Of a stretch of DNA of 64,000 bases, positions 48,304 to 61,145 are shown piece by piece (the stretch's first letter is position 1; every line of letters begins with the position of its first letter). Under the pieces are notes generated by a model that saw only the letters and a program-made list of their open reading frames with translations, did no database searches and was not told the origin of the DNA. This DNA is from Mallotus nudiflorus (Eukaryota > Streptophyta > Magnoliopsida > Malpighiales > Euphorbiaceae). Location: assembly GCA_947683625.1 (NCBI GenBank), contig CANTUR010000243.1, positions 1,550,001 to 1,614,000 of the forward strand, given 5' to 3'. Position numbers and translations under genes: made by a program.

Positions 48304-51300
48304 TTTCCCCTCTCCTCAAAAGGATTCGTCCTCAAATCTAAAGCATCACCTATATCAAAAGGACTCAAACCAGCCACATTGAATGAAGCACTAACATTAT
48401 ACTCACCAGGTAGGTCCACTTTGTATGCATTGTCATTAATCCTTTTAAGTATTTGAAAAGGACCATCTCCTCTTAGGTTTAGCTTAGACTTCCTTTGAAG
48501 TGGAAACCTTTCTTTATGAAAATGCAACCCAAACCCAATCTCTAGGCTGAAAAATCATTGGCTTCCTTCCCTTATTCACACGAGAAGCTACTTTAGCATT
48601 TTGCTTCTCAATCCTCTCCTTAACTTGCTTATGTAACTTCTTCACCAAATCTGCCTTAGAATTAGCATCAACACTCACAAAATTGTTAGGTGGTAGTGGC
48701 AATAAATCAATAGGAGTAAGTAGATTAAATCCATAAATAATCTCAAATGAAGAGCAATTAGTAGTGCTATGAACAGCCCTATTGTAAGCAAGCTACACAA
48801 ATGGTAAACAATCCTCCCACATCATAATGTTATTTTCTATTATTACCCTAAGCAAAGTAATCAAAGTCCTATTAACTACTTCAGTTTGCCCATCGGTTTG
48901 AGGGTGACAAGTAGTTGAAAATAATAGCCTAGTTCCTAACTTTCCCCATAACACATGCCAAAAATGAATTAAAAACTTAACACCCCTATCACTAACAATG
49001 CTCCTAGGTATGCCATGTAAATGCATAACTTCTTTGGAAAATAAATCAGTAATCAACTTAGCATCATCAGTTTTATGACATGGTATAAAATAAGCCATTT
49101 TACTAAATCTATCAACCATAACAAAGATACTATCATGACCTTTCCTAGTTCTAGGCAATCCAAGCATAAAATCCATAGACAAATCAGTCCAAGGTTCATT
49201 AGGAATGGGTAATGGTGTGTATAACCCATGCGGTTTCAACCTAGACTTAACCTCTCTATATGTAATGCAATGCTCACAAACTTTATGCAAATCATGTTTC
49301 ATACCAGGCCAAAAGAAATGTTCTAATAGCATATCATAAGTCTTATTTACCCCAAAATGCCCTATTAGGCCTCCTCCATATGCCTCCTTAATTAATAATT
49401 CCCTTATAGAACACTTAGGAATGCACAATCTATTTCTTTTAAACAAGTAAAAATCATCCAAAACTGCCTCATTGTCACAAGATGCATATATATCACCAAA
49501 ATCATCATCATGTGGATACAACTCCTTTATAAACTCAAAACCTAATAATTTAGTAGTAAGTGAGTTAAGTAAGGTTTACCTTCTAGATAATGCATCAGCA
49601 ACCACATTCTCTTTACCTTGCTTATACTTAATCATATATGGAAATGTTTCTATGAACTCCACCCATTTTTCATGCCTACAGTTTAGCTTATCTTGACCCT
49701 TTAAATTCTTTAAACTTTCATGGTCATTGTGTATCAAAAACTCCCTAGGCCACAAATAATGTTGCCATGTTTGCAAAGCTCGAACCAATGCATATAATTC
49801 CTTGTCATAAGTTGGATATTTCAAGGTTGCCCCACTTAACTTTTCACTAAAATACATTAATGGTCTTTAATCCTACATCAAAACAGCTCTAATCCCTATG
49901 CCACTAGCATCACATTTAATCTCAAAAGTTTTATCAAAGTTAGGTAAAGAAAGCAAAGGTGCATTACACAATTTATCCTTAAGTTTATTAAATGCATGTT
50001 CTTGTGCATCACCCCAAACAATTCCAACATTTTTCTTAACTAATTCATTCAAAGGTGCAGCTATAGTACTAAAATCTTTAATGAATCTCCTATAGAAACC
50101 AGTAAGCCCATTAAAACTCCTTACCTCACTAGCATTTTTATGTTTTGGCCACTCTTTAATGGCTTTAACCTTTTCCTCATCAACCTCAATTCCTTGACTA
50201 GAAACTACAAAACTAAGAAAATTAACCTTATCCATGCAAAAACTACACTTCTTAAGGTTAGCATACAACTTTTATCGCCTAAGTATTTCTAAAACAAGTC
50301 ACACATGCATAAGGTGATCATCCAAACACTTAGAGTAAATCCAAATACCATCAAAATAAACAACAACAAATTTACCTAAGTACTCATACAACACATGGTT
50401 CATCAATTGCATGAATGTGCTAGGTGCATTAGTAAAACCAAATGGCATGACAAGCCACCCATACAACCCATACTTAGTTTTAAATGTTGTTTTCCATTCA
50501 TCACCAACATTCATTCAAATTTGATAATAACCAGATTTCAAATCTATTTTAGTAAACAAATAAGAACCATATAACTCATCAAGCATATCATCTAATCTAG
50601 GAATAGGATGACGATACTTTACAGTGATTTTATTGATGGCTCTGCAGTCCATACACATCCTCCATGTTCCATCCTTCTTTGGTACAAGAATAATAGGAAT
50701 TGAACAAGGACTAAGACTTTCCCTTACATATCCTTTAGTTAATAACTCCTCTACTTATTTTTGGATCTCCTTTGTCTCACTTGGATTTGTTCTATATGTT
50801 GGTCGATTAGGTATGGCAGCTCTAAGAATGAAGTCAATTTAGTGTTCTATGCCTCTAATTGGTGGTAAACCACTAGGCATCTCCTCGGGAAACACATCTT
50901 CAAATTCCTTAAAAAGATCAACAAACACACTAGACAAAGACGGGTTAAATTCATTAATTGTCAAATAAGCCCCTTTGTACAAAAGTACAAATATAGGTTG
51001 TTTGGAATACAAAGCTTGCCTAACCTTACTTGTCCTAGCTATTAAACTCACATTATTTTCATTTTTCTCTTTAGACCGAATATGCTCTCCTTTTTCTTTT
51101 CCCTCTTTCTTTTCACACTTTTTATTTTCACTCTCTAAAGCACTTTTCTTACCCTCTTTTTCTTTCTTTTCAGCCTCCACTCTCATCCTTTCCATTTTAC
51201 ATTGATCTTCATACACTTCTTTTGAGGAAAGTGGTGTTAATATGGTCCTCTGCCCATCCTTAGTGAATGAATACCTATTGAGGTACCCATCATGCTTAGT

Positions 51301-52947
51301 TTTTCTATCAAATTGTCATGGTCTACCAAGTAAAATTTCTCCAACATGCATAGGAACTACATCACATAACACTTCATCATGATATTTACCAATTGAAAAT
51401 GAAATAATAGATTGTCTATTTACCTTGACCTCACCACAATCATTAAGACATTGAAGTTTTTATGGTCGTGGATGTGGAATAGTAGATACCCCTAATCTAT
51501 TAATCATGAAGGTACTGACCACTTTAGTGCAACTCCCACCATCAACAATCATACTACATGTTTTACCTTGAACATGACACCTTGTATGGAACAAGTTATC
51601 TCATTGCTCCTCATGGCAATCCGTCTTCAATTGAGTCCTAAAAGTATGTCTTGTAACCAGCACATCACCCTTAATTGGCTCCTCAATGCTCCCATCACTA
51701 TAACTTTCCAATTCAGGCATCTCATTCACATCGCTTTTATTGCCATCCTCTTCATCATCAGTCACTATCTCTCTATTTTGTATGGTTATAGTTTTCTTGT
51801 TAGGGCACTCCTTGCTAATATGACCTACACTTTAACACTTCCAGCACTTGATGTCTTTATTTCTCCCTTTAGGATCTTTGGTTTTAGTTTTCTCTTTCAA
51901 AACCAAATCTGCCTTTCCCTTTGCAACATCATAAGCACCCTTATTTCCACCCTTAAAATCACTTTTCCCATCCCTTTTCCAAATAGAATTAGAGTTGGAG
52001 TAAGGTTTGGAAACATACCTTATTGTCCCTCTTCCTTGGACTTGCTTTTCCACCTTGATGGCAATGTGCACCATCTCGTATGGATCTCCATATTATTGTA
52101 AATCCACTCAGTCAGCTATCTCCTTGTTCAAACTAGCCAAGAAATGTGCCATAGTGGTCTCCACATCTTCCTCTATATCAGCCCTAGTCATGATCATTTC
52201 CATCTCCTTATAGTAATCATCCAGAGTCCTACTACCTTGTCTAAGAACTTGAAGCTTTTGCACAAGCTCCCGCTCCCTATGAAAATGTTTTGGGACAAAT
52301 CGCTTTCTCATTACAGACTTGAGATCATACCAAGTATCAATTGGGTACTCCAAATTTCTTCTTCTACTAGTCACTAAGTGATCCCACTAAGTGATAGTAT
52401 AATCTGAAAATTGAGTAACAGCCAACTTAACCTTCTTCTCCTCACTAAATTAATGATAATCAAATATGAGTTCCACTTGCTTTTCCCATTGTAAATAAGC
52501 CTCTAGATCTATTTTTCCTTGAAAATGAGGTATATTATGTTTAATGCTCCCTAAATTTCTATCTACAAAATCATCGTTGCCTCAGTTTCTACCATAGAAT
52601 TGATGTTCTTGTATTCTTCCTCTACCTCTACCTAAACCTCAGCCTTCTCTACCTCCACCCCTAGGTACACCCATTCCAATAATGGCATCATCATCATTTG
52701 TATTATAATCATTGGTGTCATCTTCCAAATCATCAACTTGAGGTATTTGGTTTCTACCTCCCCTATCTCCCTTATTGTGATTCAGTTATGCTATTTCAAC
52801 TGCTTACAACCTTGTATTTATGTGCTCTAATGCTTCTCTCATAACCTCTATTTTTCTATTAAAGCGTGCAAACTCTCCTTGTTGAGCCTCACATAGTCTA
52901 GTTTCACTAACATGACCAACATCATTATCTTCACCTTGGTTTGACAT
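48189..52947 (-). pseudogene. B2 gag-pol, near-complete but broken
   Basis: Gag begins at ATG 52947 (MSNQGED). A capsid part follows, then zinc knuckle start CWKC followed by a stop, protease IVDGGSCT with its aspartate kept, RT, RNase H, and integrase 49521-48793. In RT, WLVMPFGFTNAPSTF is readable, but the active site reads YFDGIWIYSK: the second Asp has become Gly. RNase H contains YDKELYALVRALQTW. Integrase keeps the HFGVNKTYDMLLEHFFWPGM block, SMDFMLGLP, VSDRG and NRTLITLL. The tail carries FPLQRKSKLNLRGDGPF and runs into the 3' LTR, ending at 48189. Stops interrupt it in several places. Confidence 0.9.
48304..48317 (-). other. Polypurine tract of B2
   Basis: The minus strand reads GAGGAGAGGGGAAA immediately before the 3' LTR start; it is also coding, inside pol. 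Confidence 0.85.
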
Positions 52948-53903
52948 TGCTACAAAGAATGTTAGAAAATAAAGAAAAATAATTCAAGGACCTCACAAGC
53001 ACTCCCTCACGTGTTTTCACTCAAATGATGGGGATGGTCACTCGTGTTTAACTCAAAAAAAAATTTCCACTAATTGGTTTCCTCGCACCACTCAAGCTAA
53101 TTTCTTTTATGTTCTTAAGTGAATTGCACTTTTAGAACAATTGAAATAGTTTGAAGAAATTCAAGTAGAATTCCAAAAATGAAATTTGCAAAACAAGTTT
53201 GAAGCAATTTGGTCACAAGAAAAAAAATTGACAATTCAGAAGCAATAAATTAGGAAAACTCAAATAAATGCAAAAGACATGTGAAAGAAATACAAAAATC
53301 TTCTAGAATATAAAAGAAAATGAATTTAGAAGTTATTTTAAGAAGAAAAGTCAAATCTGCCTCAATAAGTAATATTCCTTAATGAGCAAGTATTGTAAAG
53401 ATATGCAAAATCCTTAATAGACAAGTAATACAAGATATGACAAAATCTAGTTAGATATGTCAATTATAAACCAAATAGGATTAGGAAATCTAAATCAGAC
53501 CTAATGAGGATATTAATCACTCAAACACTATTCCTTAATGAGCAAGGAATGGAAGGATATGCAAATTAGACCTGATTAGGATATAAATCACTCAAGAATC
53601 TCAATTCTTCCTTTTCTAATAACTTACTCTTTTTTTTCACGAATTTTTTTTTTTGCTTCTTTTTTTTTTGCACGAATTTTTTTTTTTACTTTCAACTATG
53701 AACAAAAATCTAAATTTTAGAATGCAAAATAATTGATTGACTTAAAGAAAAAAATAAGATCAAGACTAATAAATAAGAACAAAGAACAAAACACAAGAAT
53801 GAAGAATAAAAAATAAGAACGGAATTTAAAAGAATAAGAAAAACATAAGAAATCAAGTTTAAGAACAAAAATTAGAAAAGATAAAACCTGATCTAGAGCC
53901 AAA

Positions 53904-53915
53904 GCTTTGATACCA
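53904..53915 (-). other. Primer-binding site of B2
   Basis: The minus strand reads TGGTATCAAAGC, one base off the initiator-methionine tRNA complement, two bases after the 5' LTR end. Confidence 0.88.
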
Positions 53916-53917
53916 AA

Positions 53918-54798
53918 TGATACAGAACCTCTAAGAATAAGCTTGAGAACCCTTTTATATATTCGAACCCCCAAAGCATTAACTTGAAAACCCCAATAGT
54001 CAATTCAACAACAACCCCTAACAATGGTTAGAAATCAAATTACTTAGATGATCAAAGAATTAGAATAAAGAAAACTCATTTCTAAATTCTAATTTTGAAA
54101 CACTCCATAAGAAGATGATCAATCTACTTGAATGTTCCTTAAAGCATGTATTCTACACAAGAACATAAAGATAAAAGCAAAACAACCTTTAGGTTTTAAA
54201 ACTTCAATTCTGAATCTTAATAATTTGTCCAAGGCACATATACATAGCCTTTACAAGGTTTTCCTTAGTGAATAAGGAAAACTAATAACCCTAATCACAA
54301 AAATAGGAAACTAATCTAATCAGACCTCAAATAGGAATTTTGACATACTTCTTATTTTAAGAATAATTAAACTAACTAAAACTAATGGGCTTTTAAAATA
54401 ACAAATTCATCTAGCCCTTATTTAACATAATTAAACCTAAATAATGATGCTTAAATAACTCTCCCATGTATATTCGATTAGCCCATAATAAATATGGCCC
54501 ATTATATACTTAATTAAACCCATTAGTAAATTGGACTTGAATTAAGTTGTATTGAACTTGAGCTGCACTTGGCATAAAGCTTTGGTGTCCTTGTAAACTT
54601 TCACTAGCTAAGTTCACTAAGCCTTTTAGATGATGGATTAAGGCTTCTTGAAGCTTTTTAGATCGAGACCTTATTATAGGTCCTTGAGGCATGCTGATTG
54701 GACTCAAAACCTCTTGAACTTGATCCTTGCCTTCTTGACCATGCTCATCTTCATTATGTTGAATTCTTTGAACTTGGTGTGTTAGTTGGTCCATAACA
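53918..54798 (-). repeat. 5' LTR of B2 (881 bp)
   Basis: It runs from 54798 (TGTTATGGACC) to 53918 (TGTATCA). Its first ~290 bp keep an open 94-codon frame (54794-54510) for the pol tail, with GPIIRSRSKKLQEALI. The copy in the 3' LTR has a stop instead. Confidence 0.95.
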
Positions 54799-57103
54799 GA
54801 TATGCTCTCTTAAATTAGAATTGGTTATGGACTTAGTACCATGCACCAAGATGCCAAGGTCCACTAGTAAAGTAGACCTCTAAATCTCTCTTAGTGATCC
54901 TATCTCCAAACTCAAGATAAATTTTAATGTCTCCTTAGCCTTTCTAACTTATTCTTCATTTGGAATCAAAATGGAGTCATTTCCACATTCAACAGGAGAT
55001 GTGCCTAGAAAGGTTAAATCTAAGGATTAATCTTCATCAAGAATTGGACACCAAGTATCAAGATCCTACATAAATTTTTTAAATTATCAAAGATTGGCAT
55101 GATAATTAAGAATAATTTCATAAGCTAAAGGGAGTGCAAATAGACTAAACCTAAGTAACTAGAGAAGGGACTTAGTCAGAGGCTAAAGTAAAGAAAGCAA
55201 CACTAACCTTCTTACTAAAGGTGGCTTTATATAGATGAAATAAAATGTCCACCTTAGTGGATGCAAAGTTAGTTGTTTCACCAAGGCAAATTAGATTTTA
55301 GTAGATGCAAAGCTAGTTGTTTTACAAAGGCAAATGAGATTATAAAATCACAAAATGCAATAAAATAAATAAAAATGAAAGGAAAAAGGAGTTATTAGAG
55401 CCAAAATGCAATTCTTCATCTTCTTTTTTATGTTTGTCTTTTAATCTCTTCAATTTCCATTATTTCTTTGGAATTTGTTTGGAAGAGCTCTGTAAGGAAC
55501 TAAGCTGAAGATATATATGGCTTGGAGGTGGAGGAGGAGGGACAACTACTTTTCTTTTCTTAGAACTAAATGTTACTTATTTGTACTTTTCCTTGAAGGT
55601 AGCAATAGAGTCCTTTTTATTTAGGGAAATAATTTTTGCAAAAGAAATAAAAAGAATTAATATGGTAAATGATGAAATAAAATATAAAAATAAGAGTTAG
55701 AGTTGTTACCTCTAGAAGCCTCAAGATAAGACAGAAGTAATTCTTCATATCTTGATTATCACAATTGGTTATAGTTAGTAGAATTTCTAGAACACATGGT
55801 GGCAACACAAAAATATAAGTGCCTTAACCCATTTTAAATCTCCATAATGACTTCCTTGGAGTAAGAGAAAGGATCAATACCATACAAGGGTACAATATAA
55901 AAGTCTAAGGAAAAGGAAGGAATAGAAGGCTCTAGGCCAAATTGAGGACTAAAAAGGGATGGCAAATACATCTTAAAAGACAAAGGGGTACTAAACCCTC
56001 TGATCTAAAGGCATATTGTCCACCCATCATAAAGGGTTTAGGAGTATTGACCCTATAGAAAAATTGTTTATGAATCAAAAGCCTAAACTAAATGAAGTGC
56101 TCAAGCCATTTTGGGTAATCCAAAATATTTTGGTACAAAAATAGCTTTGTCTTGTCTTTTTAGGTTAATGAAGGAAAGAAAGAGAATAGCAAATCAAGAG
56201 CCCAAGAACATCTATATGATATGAGTGTATGGCCTATAGAAGTGAGAGAAGAAAGTGAAAGTGAACGAGATTCATCCCTCAAATTTAGGAAGTAAGCTAA
56301 AAGCCATAATTATAGGAACCACATGCCACTATTCACATAATGAAAGGATCCTTGGCTAAACATTTCCTAAGGTTTGAATTCAAACAACTAAGGATAATAC
56401 AACCTAGAGCTTACTGGTTCCCATCAGCTTAAGATTTAGCAAAAGGAAAGTACTTAATGTTGGTCTCCTTGAAAGAGGACAAAAGAAATACTTGCATAGC
56501 AGAACCCAAAGGAAATCTACGTGCTCCTTAAGGGTGGGAGGACTAGATATAGATATATAATAGTTGATGACTTTTTTGTAGCATTCAAAAGTCCTGGAAG
56601 AGTTGTCAATTTCTGTATACTTAGGTTAATCTACTAAATAAACATATAATCTCTAAGAATAAGTAGTCTAGTAAAAATAAACACATTTAAAAGAGTCACA
56701 AAAATATGGCCAAAAGGAAAAGTAAAGTAACTACTAGATGGAAACCAAAACCTAAGAGCTGCAGTGATCAATGTAGGTTGATAATGGATTAGTTTTTTAG
56801 TTATGTTTATAAATTAAGTAAGTTTACATTTAGCCCAAATGAATTCGAATATGGGAGATAGCTTGTCAATCCATTAGTTCCATTTTTCAGATGACTTAAC
56901 CCAAGGCTTTAGGAAAGATGGAGATGACTTGCATTCTATACTGGAGAGAAAATCCTAAGAGTAGGTGCCAAAATAAGGGAGTGAAAGTTCTTTTTTGGAT
57001 ACAGTTGTGGAAACTTAGTGAGTGAAGACAAGAAGGCTACCATCCTTGCCCTTGTAAGAGAAAAAATTAAATTTAAATCAAAAATTAGTCTTTGAAAGAA
57101 ATA
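54799..57103 (-). pseudogene. Antisense PMD-like gene, copy 1
   Basis: On the minus strand near 56890 there is an EKWN.WIDKLSP block. Near 56770-56690 follows ALRFWFPSSSYFTFPFG and then VTLLNVFIFT. This agrees with the plant mobile domain pattern (FW.P.TNTFHFP.G..T.TLLDV) carried by MAIN/MAIL1-like proteins and by some plant transposons. A probable intron lies at ~55700-55630, with a good donor AGAG|GTAACA but a damaged acceptor, and a Lys/Ser-rich second exon follows. Stops and frameshifts are numerous. The unit 54878-57103 is homologous to 57540-59795. It is antisense to element A. The PMD assignment rests on motif reading only. Confidence 0.55.
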
Positions 57104-57539
57104 GTTGAGGGGAAAGATGAGGATAGTAGAATAATTACTTGACATCAAGAGAATCTGGACTGGGATCTATAATTGTATCCTTGATAATTTTGAGCTTCAT
57201 GTCATATGGGGATAAGATATAAGAGATTTGGTTGAATGTTTAGAGGAAATAAGTTTTAGGATATAGCTCAATCTCATCTAAGTCATCCCTAGAAGGAATG
57301 AGTCAATTAGTAGGAGAAGTATAACTTAAAGCTAATAATTATTCGAACAAGAAGCATCCATTATGAGAATTTTATTTAATGGCCTGGTGAAAGTTGAAGA
57401 GAATGATTTATACAAGTTTTGTTGTGAGAGTAATGTTTCTAGTTTCTAAGGCTAAAAGAGTATATGATAGACCTAGGACACCAAATGACCGTGGATTCAT
57501 TTTTACTAAAAAAATCAATGTTTAAAAAGGTGTAAAAGG
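57104..57539. other. Unique spacer between the two PMD-like copies
   Basis: About 436 bp not repeated in the other unit; I recognise no domain in it. Confidence 0.5.
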
Positions 57540-59795
57540 CTCTAAATCTCTTTTAGTGATCCTATCTTTAAACTCAAGATAGATTTTAATGTCTCGTTAG
57601 CCTTTTTGACTTATTCTTCATTTGGAGTCAAAATGGAGTCATTTCCACATTCAATAGGAGACATGTCTAAAAAGCTTAAATCTAAGGACTAATATTCATC
57701 AAGAATTGGACACCAAGTTTTAGGATCTTACATAACTTGTTTAAATTAGCAAAGATTGGCATGATAATTAAGAATAATTTCATAAGCTAAGGCAGTGCAA
57801 ATAGATTAAACCTGAATAACTGGAGAAGGGACTTAGTTAGAGGCTAAAGCAAAGAAAGGAACACTAGCATTCTTCCTAAAGGCAACATTTTGTAGATGAA
57901 ATGAAATGTCCACCTTAGTAGATGTAGAGCTAGTAGGTGAAGGCATGTCTCGAGGCATAGTAAGTGCCTTATTCTCATAGGTATCAGTTGTTTCACTAAG
58001 GCAAATGAGATTATAAAATCATAAAATGTAGTAAAATAATTAGAAAGGAAAGGAAAAATGAGTTATTGGAGCTAAAATGTAGTTCTTCATCATCTTCTTT
58101 ATCTTTATCTTTTAATCTCTTAAATTTCATTATTTCTTTGGATTTTTCTTTGGAAGAGCTCTGTAAGGAACTAAGCCAAAGAGATTTATAGCTTGGAGGT
58201 CGATGAGGAGGGACAACTACATTTCTTTTTTTAGAACTAACTACTACTTGTTTCCCCTTTTCCTTGAAGGTAGCAGTAGAGTCCTTCTTTAAGGAAATAA
58301 TTGCTATAAATGAAATAAAAGAATTAATATGGTACATGATAAAATAAAACATAAAAATAAGAGTTAGAGTTATTACTTCTAGAAACCTCAAGATAAGGCA
58401 TAAGTAATTCTCTGTATCTTGATTACCACCATTGGTCATAGTTAGTTGAATTCCCAGAACACACGGTGATAACATAAAAATGTAAGTGCCTTAACCCATT
58501 TTAAATCTCCATGATGACTTCCTTAGAGCAAGAGAAAGGATCAATACTATACAAGGGTACAATATCAGAGTCCAAGGAAAAGGGAGGGATAGAAGGCTCT
58601 AGGCCAAATTGAGAACTGAAAGGGAATGGCACATTCATCTCAAAAGACAAAAGGGTACCAGACCCTTTGATCTAAAGGTATATCGTCCACCCATCATAAA
58701 GGGTCTAGGAGTTTTGACCCTATAGAAAATCTGTCTATGAATCATAACCCTAAACTAAATGAAGTGCTCAAGCCATTTTGGGTAATCTAAGATATTCTGG
58801 TACAAAAATAGCTTTATCTTGTCTCTTTAATTTAATGAAGAAAAGAAAGAGAATAACTTATCAAGAGCCCAAGAACATTTGTATAACATGAGTGTACTAC
58901 CTCTAGAGGTGAGAGAAGAAAGTGAAAGTGAAAGAGTTTCATCCCTCAGCTTTAGGAAGTAAGCTAAAAGCCATAATTGTAGGAACCACCTACCACTATT
59001 CACATAATGAAAGGATCCTTAGGTAAACATTTCCTAAGATTTAAATTTAAACAACCAAGGAAAATACAACTTAAGGCTTGCTGGTCCCCATTGGCTTAAG
59101 ATTTAGCAAGAGGAAAGTACTCAATGTTAGGTCTCCTTAAAACAGGATAAAAGAAATACTTGCATTACAGGAGCTAAAGGAAATCTACATGCTCCTCAAG
59201 GGTGGGAGGACTAGATATAGACATATAATAGTTGATGATATAGACATAAAATAGTTGATGACTTTTGGGAATCATTCAAAAGTCCTGGAAGAGTTGTCAA
59301 TTTCTATATACTCAGGTTTATCTACTAAACAAATCATATCATCTTTAAAAATAGGGTGTTTAGTAAAAATAAACACATTTAAAAGAGTCACAGACATGTT
59401 ATCGAAAGGAAAAGTAAAGAAATTACTAAAAGGAAACTAAAACTTGAGTGTAGCAATGATCAATGCAAGTTAACAATGGATTCGTTCCTTGGTCATGTTT
59501 ATGAATTAAGTAAGTTTACATTTAGCGTAAATGAATTTAAAGGTAGGAGATAACTCGTTAATCCATTGGTTCCATTTTTCAAATGGCTTAACCTAAGACT
59601 TAAGGAAAGATAGAGATGAGTTGAATTCTTTGTTAAAGAGAAAATCTTAAGAGGAGGTGCCAAAATAAGGGAGTGAAGGTCCTTTTTTGGATACAGCAGT
59701 GGTAGCTTGGTGAGTGAGGGTAAGAAGGCTACCATCATTACTCTTATAAGAGAAAATTTTAAATTTAAATCAAAGATTAGTCTTTGAAAGAAATA
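57540..59795 (-). pseudogene. Antisense PMD-like gene, copy 2
   Basis: This repeats copy 1 at an offset of about 2.66-2.69 kb over its whole length. Near 59575 it reads FEKWNQWINELSPTFKFIYA. The core near 59460-59395 is ATLKF, a stop in place of the expected Trp, then FPFSNFFTFPF and SVTLLNVFIFT. The minus-strand frame 58475-58011 holds the exon end, a likely ~72-bp intron (about 58376-58305, acceptor TTTATAG) and an exon with KKDSTATFKEKGKQVVVSSK, PPHRPPSYKSL and a Lys/Asp-rich tract. The acceptor survives here while it is lost in copy 1. Non-functional as read. Confidence 0.55.
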
Positions 59796-60412
59796 AATTT
59801 AGGGAAATAGCCAAAATATATTCAAATTAATATGTGGACTTCTCAACTAATCGAATGCATCAAATACTTGAATTTTTGCTTTTATCCAACTAAGAGGTGA
59901 CAAAATCATTTTGGCAAAAAACTGCCAAAATTGAATCTAGTTTAAAGTTCAATTTGCATAAGCAAAGTATGAACTCAGATATGCAAATTAATAAGATGAA
60001 ATTGACTAATTTTTTGAGGTAATATACAAAAGAATCGTTAATGCAAAGCAAATTTCAATCATTAAGCAATCAATAAATCTTGGGGAAATAGCCAAAGAAA
60101 TTATCAAAAATTATCTAAATTAGCAAAATTTGGCTAAGCAAATATTTATCAAATAAAATTAATAATAAACCTCAAGCAAAATTCATTTCCCCAAGGAACA
60201 AGAACATAAACTTCACTTCTAAAATCACCTAAAAAGCATAAGAAGTCTAAGCCACAAGATTACAAAAGATCCAAAAGCAAGAACAATATCTCAAATTAAT
60301 TAAAAATAGTAATATGAACCCTAAAAGGGATTAAAAGTGCAAGCACGAAGCTGAATATGAAGAATTCAAGCTAATAATTTCCTATTCTAAAATTAATTAG
60401 CTTGTTATGGTA
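59796..60412. other. Flank upstream of the antisense gene
   Basis: AT-rich sequence that would be the leader or promoter side of the minus-strand PMD-like gene. No clear TATA box or coding frame was recognised. Confidence 0.4.
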
Positions 60413-61142
60413 AAATTGTGAGCTATTTATCTATTTTGAAGTCAATAAGAAGATTCAAGAAGATGTGAGAAAATTCAAGAATATTCCAAGTCAAAGTCAA
60501 TAAGTTAACAAGTCAAAGTCAAAGAGTCAACAAGTTAAGGTCAATGGTCAACATCCTACATGACATGTGACATGGCATGCTTCAATGCTTAGTTGTCATG
60601 AGTTGTCTTTTTTTTTAGTTGTAATGGGTTGTCATTAGTTGTCAATTTTGACTTTTTAAAGATGAGTTGTCATTAGTTGTCCTATTTTGAAGGAATCTCA
60701 TTAATTAAGGATTTTCCTATATAGGCATCTTTGGGAATAAGGAAGAAAACCTTTTCCTTCAAGGGCTAGGTTGTTTACATGCCTATATAAGGGCTAAACA
60801 TATGTAGGATGAATTGGGATGTATTATTTGACCATTTTAATCAATTAAGTAAGGTTTTCCCTTAACTTTGTTCTTTTGAAACTTTGCAAGTTTAAGTTTA
60901 TTTGAATTATTTCACATCTACCTTTCATTACAATTGTCAAGTTAGATTAGACTTAGAATTGTGTGATTGTTCATCTTTTAATATCTAAGTATTTTGTTCA
61001 TCTTTTAATATCTAAGTATCTTGCTTCAATTTAATAAGCAAGGGGTTTAGCTCCATCAACACAACCTATCCTTGATGATCCTTGGGCTAATATTCAAATT
61101 TGGATGCGCATTTTATCTCTGTTATATGTAAGGTTCATATCA
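60413..61142 (+). mobile_element. LTR of family D with downstream primer site
   Basis: The right end ATATCA (61142) is followed three bases later by a perfect TGGTATCAGAGC. A TATA box CCTATATAAGGGC lies at about 60780-60792. The left end is tentatively TGTTATGGTAAAATTG at 60413. Repeats of AGTCAAAGTCAA (60485-60560) and AGTTGTCATGAG (60590-60680) fill the U3. No matching 3' LTR, gag or pol was found, so it is a truncated element. Confidence 0.6.
60967..61020. repeat. 27-bp tandem duplication in LTR D
   Basis: TTGTTCATCTTTTAATATCT starts both 60967 and 60994; the 27-bp units differ only at the last base. Confidence 0.9.
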
Positions 61143-61145
61143 GTT

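Larger units (their letters stand above)
47423..54798 (-). mobile_element. B2: full-length Ty3/gypsy element, 7376 bp
   Basis: It has two 881-bp LTRs with TG...CA ends, a primer-binding site inside the right LTR, a purine tract inside the left LTR, and perfect GATAT duplications (47418-47422 and 54799-54803). Gag, protease, RT, RNase H and integrase follow in Ty3/gypsy order on the minus strand. LTRs differ at about 20 of the first ~345 aligned bases by my count, so it is not recent. No chromodomain was seen. It disrupts the antisense PMD-like gene of element A. Confidence 0.95.

Noticed and set aside
60485..60690. Regularly spaced repeats resembling a CRISPR array
   Set aside because: Degenerate short words without constant repeat and spacer lengths; they lie in an LTR of a plant retrotransposon.
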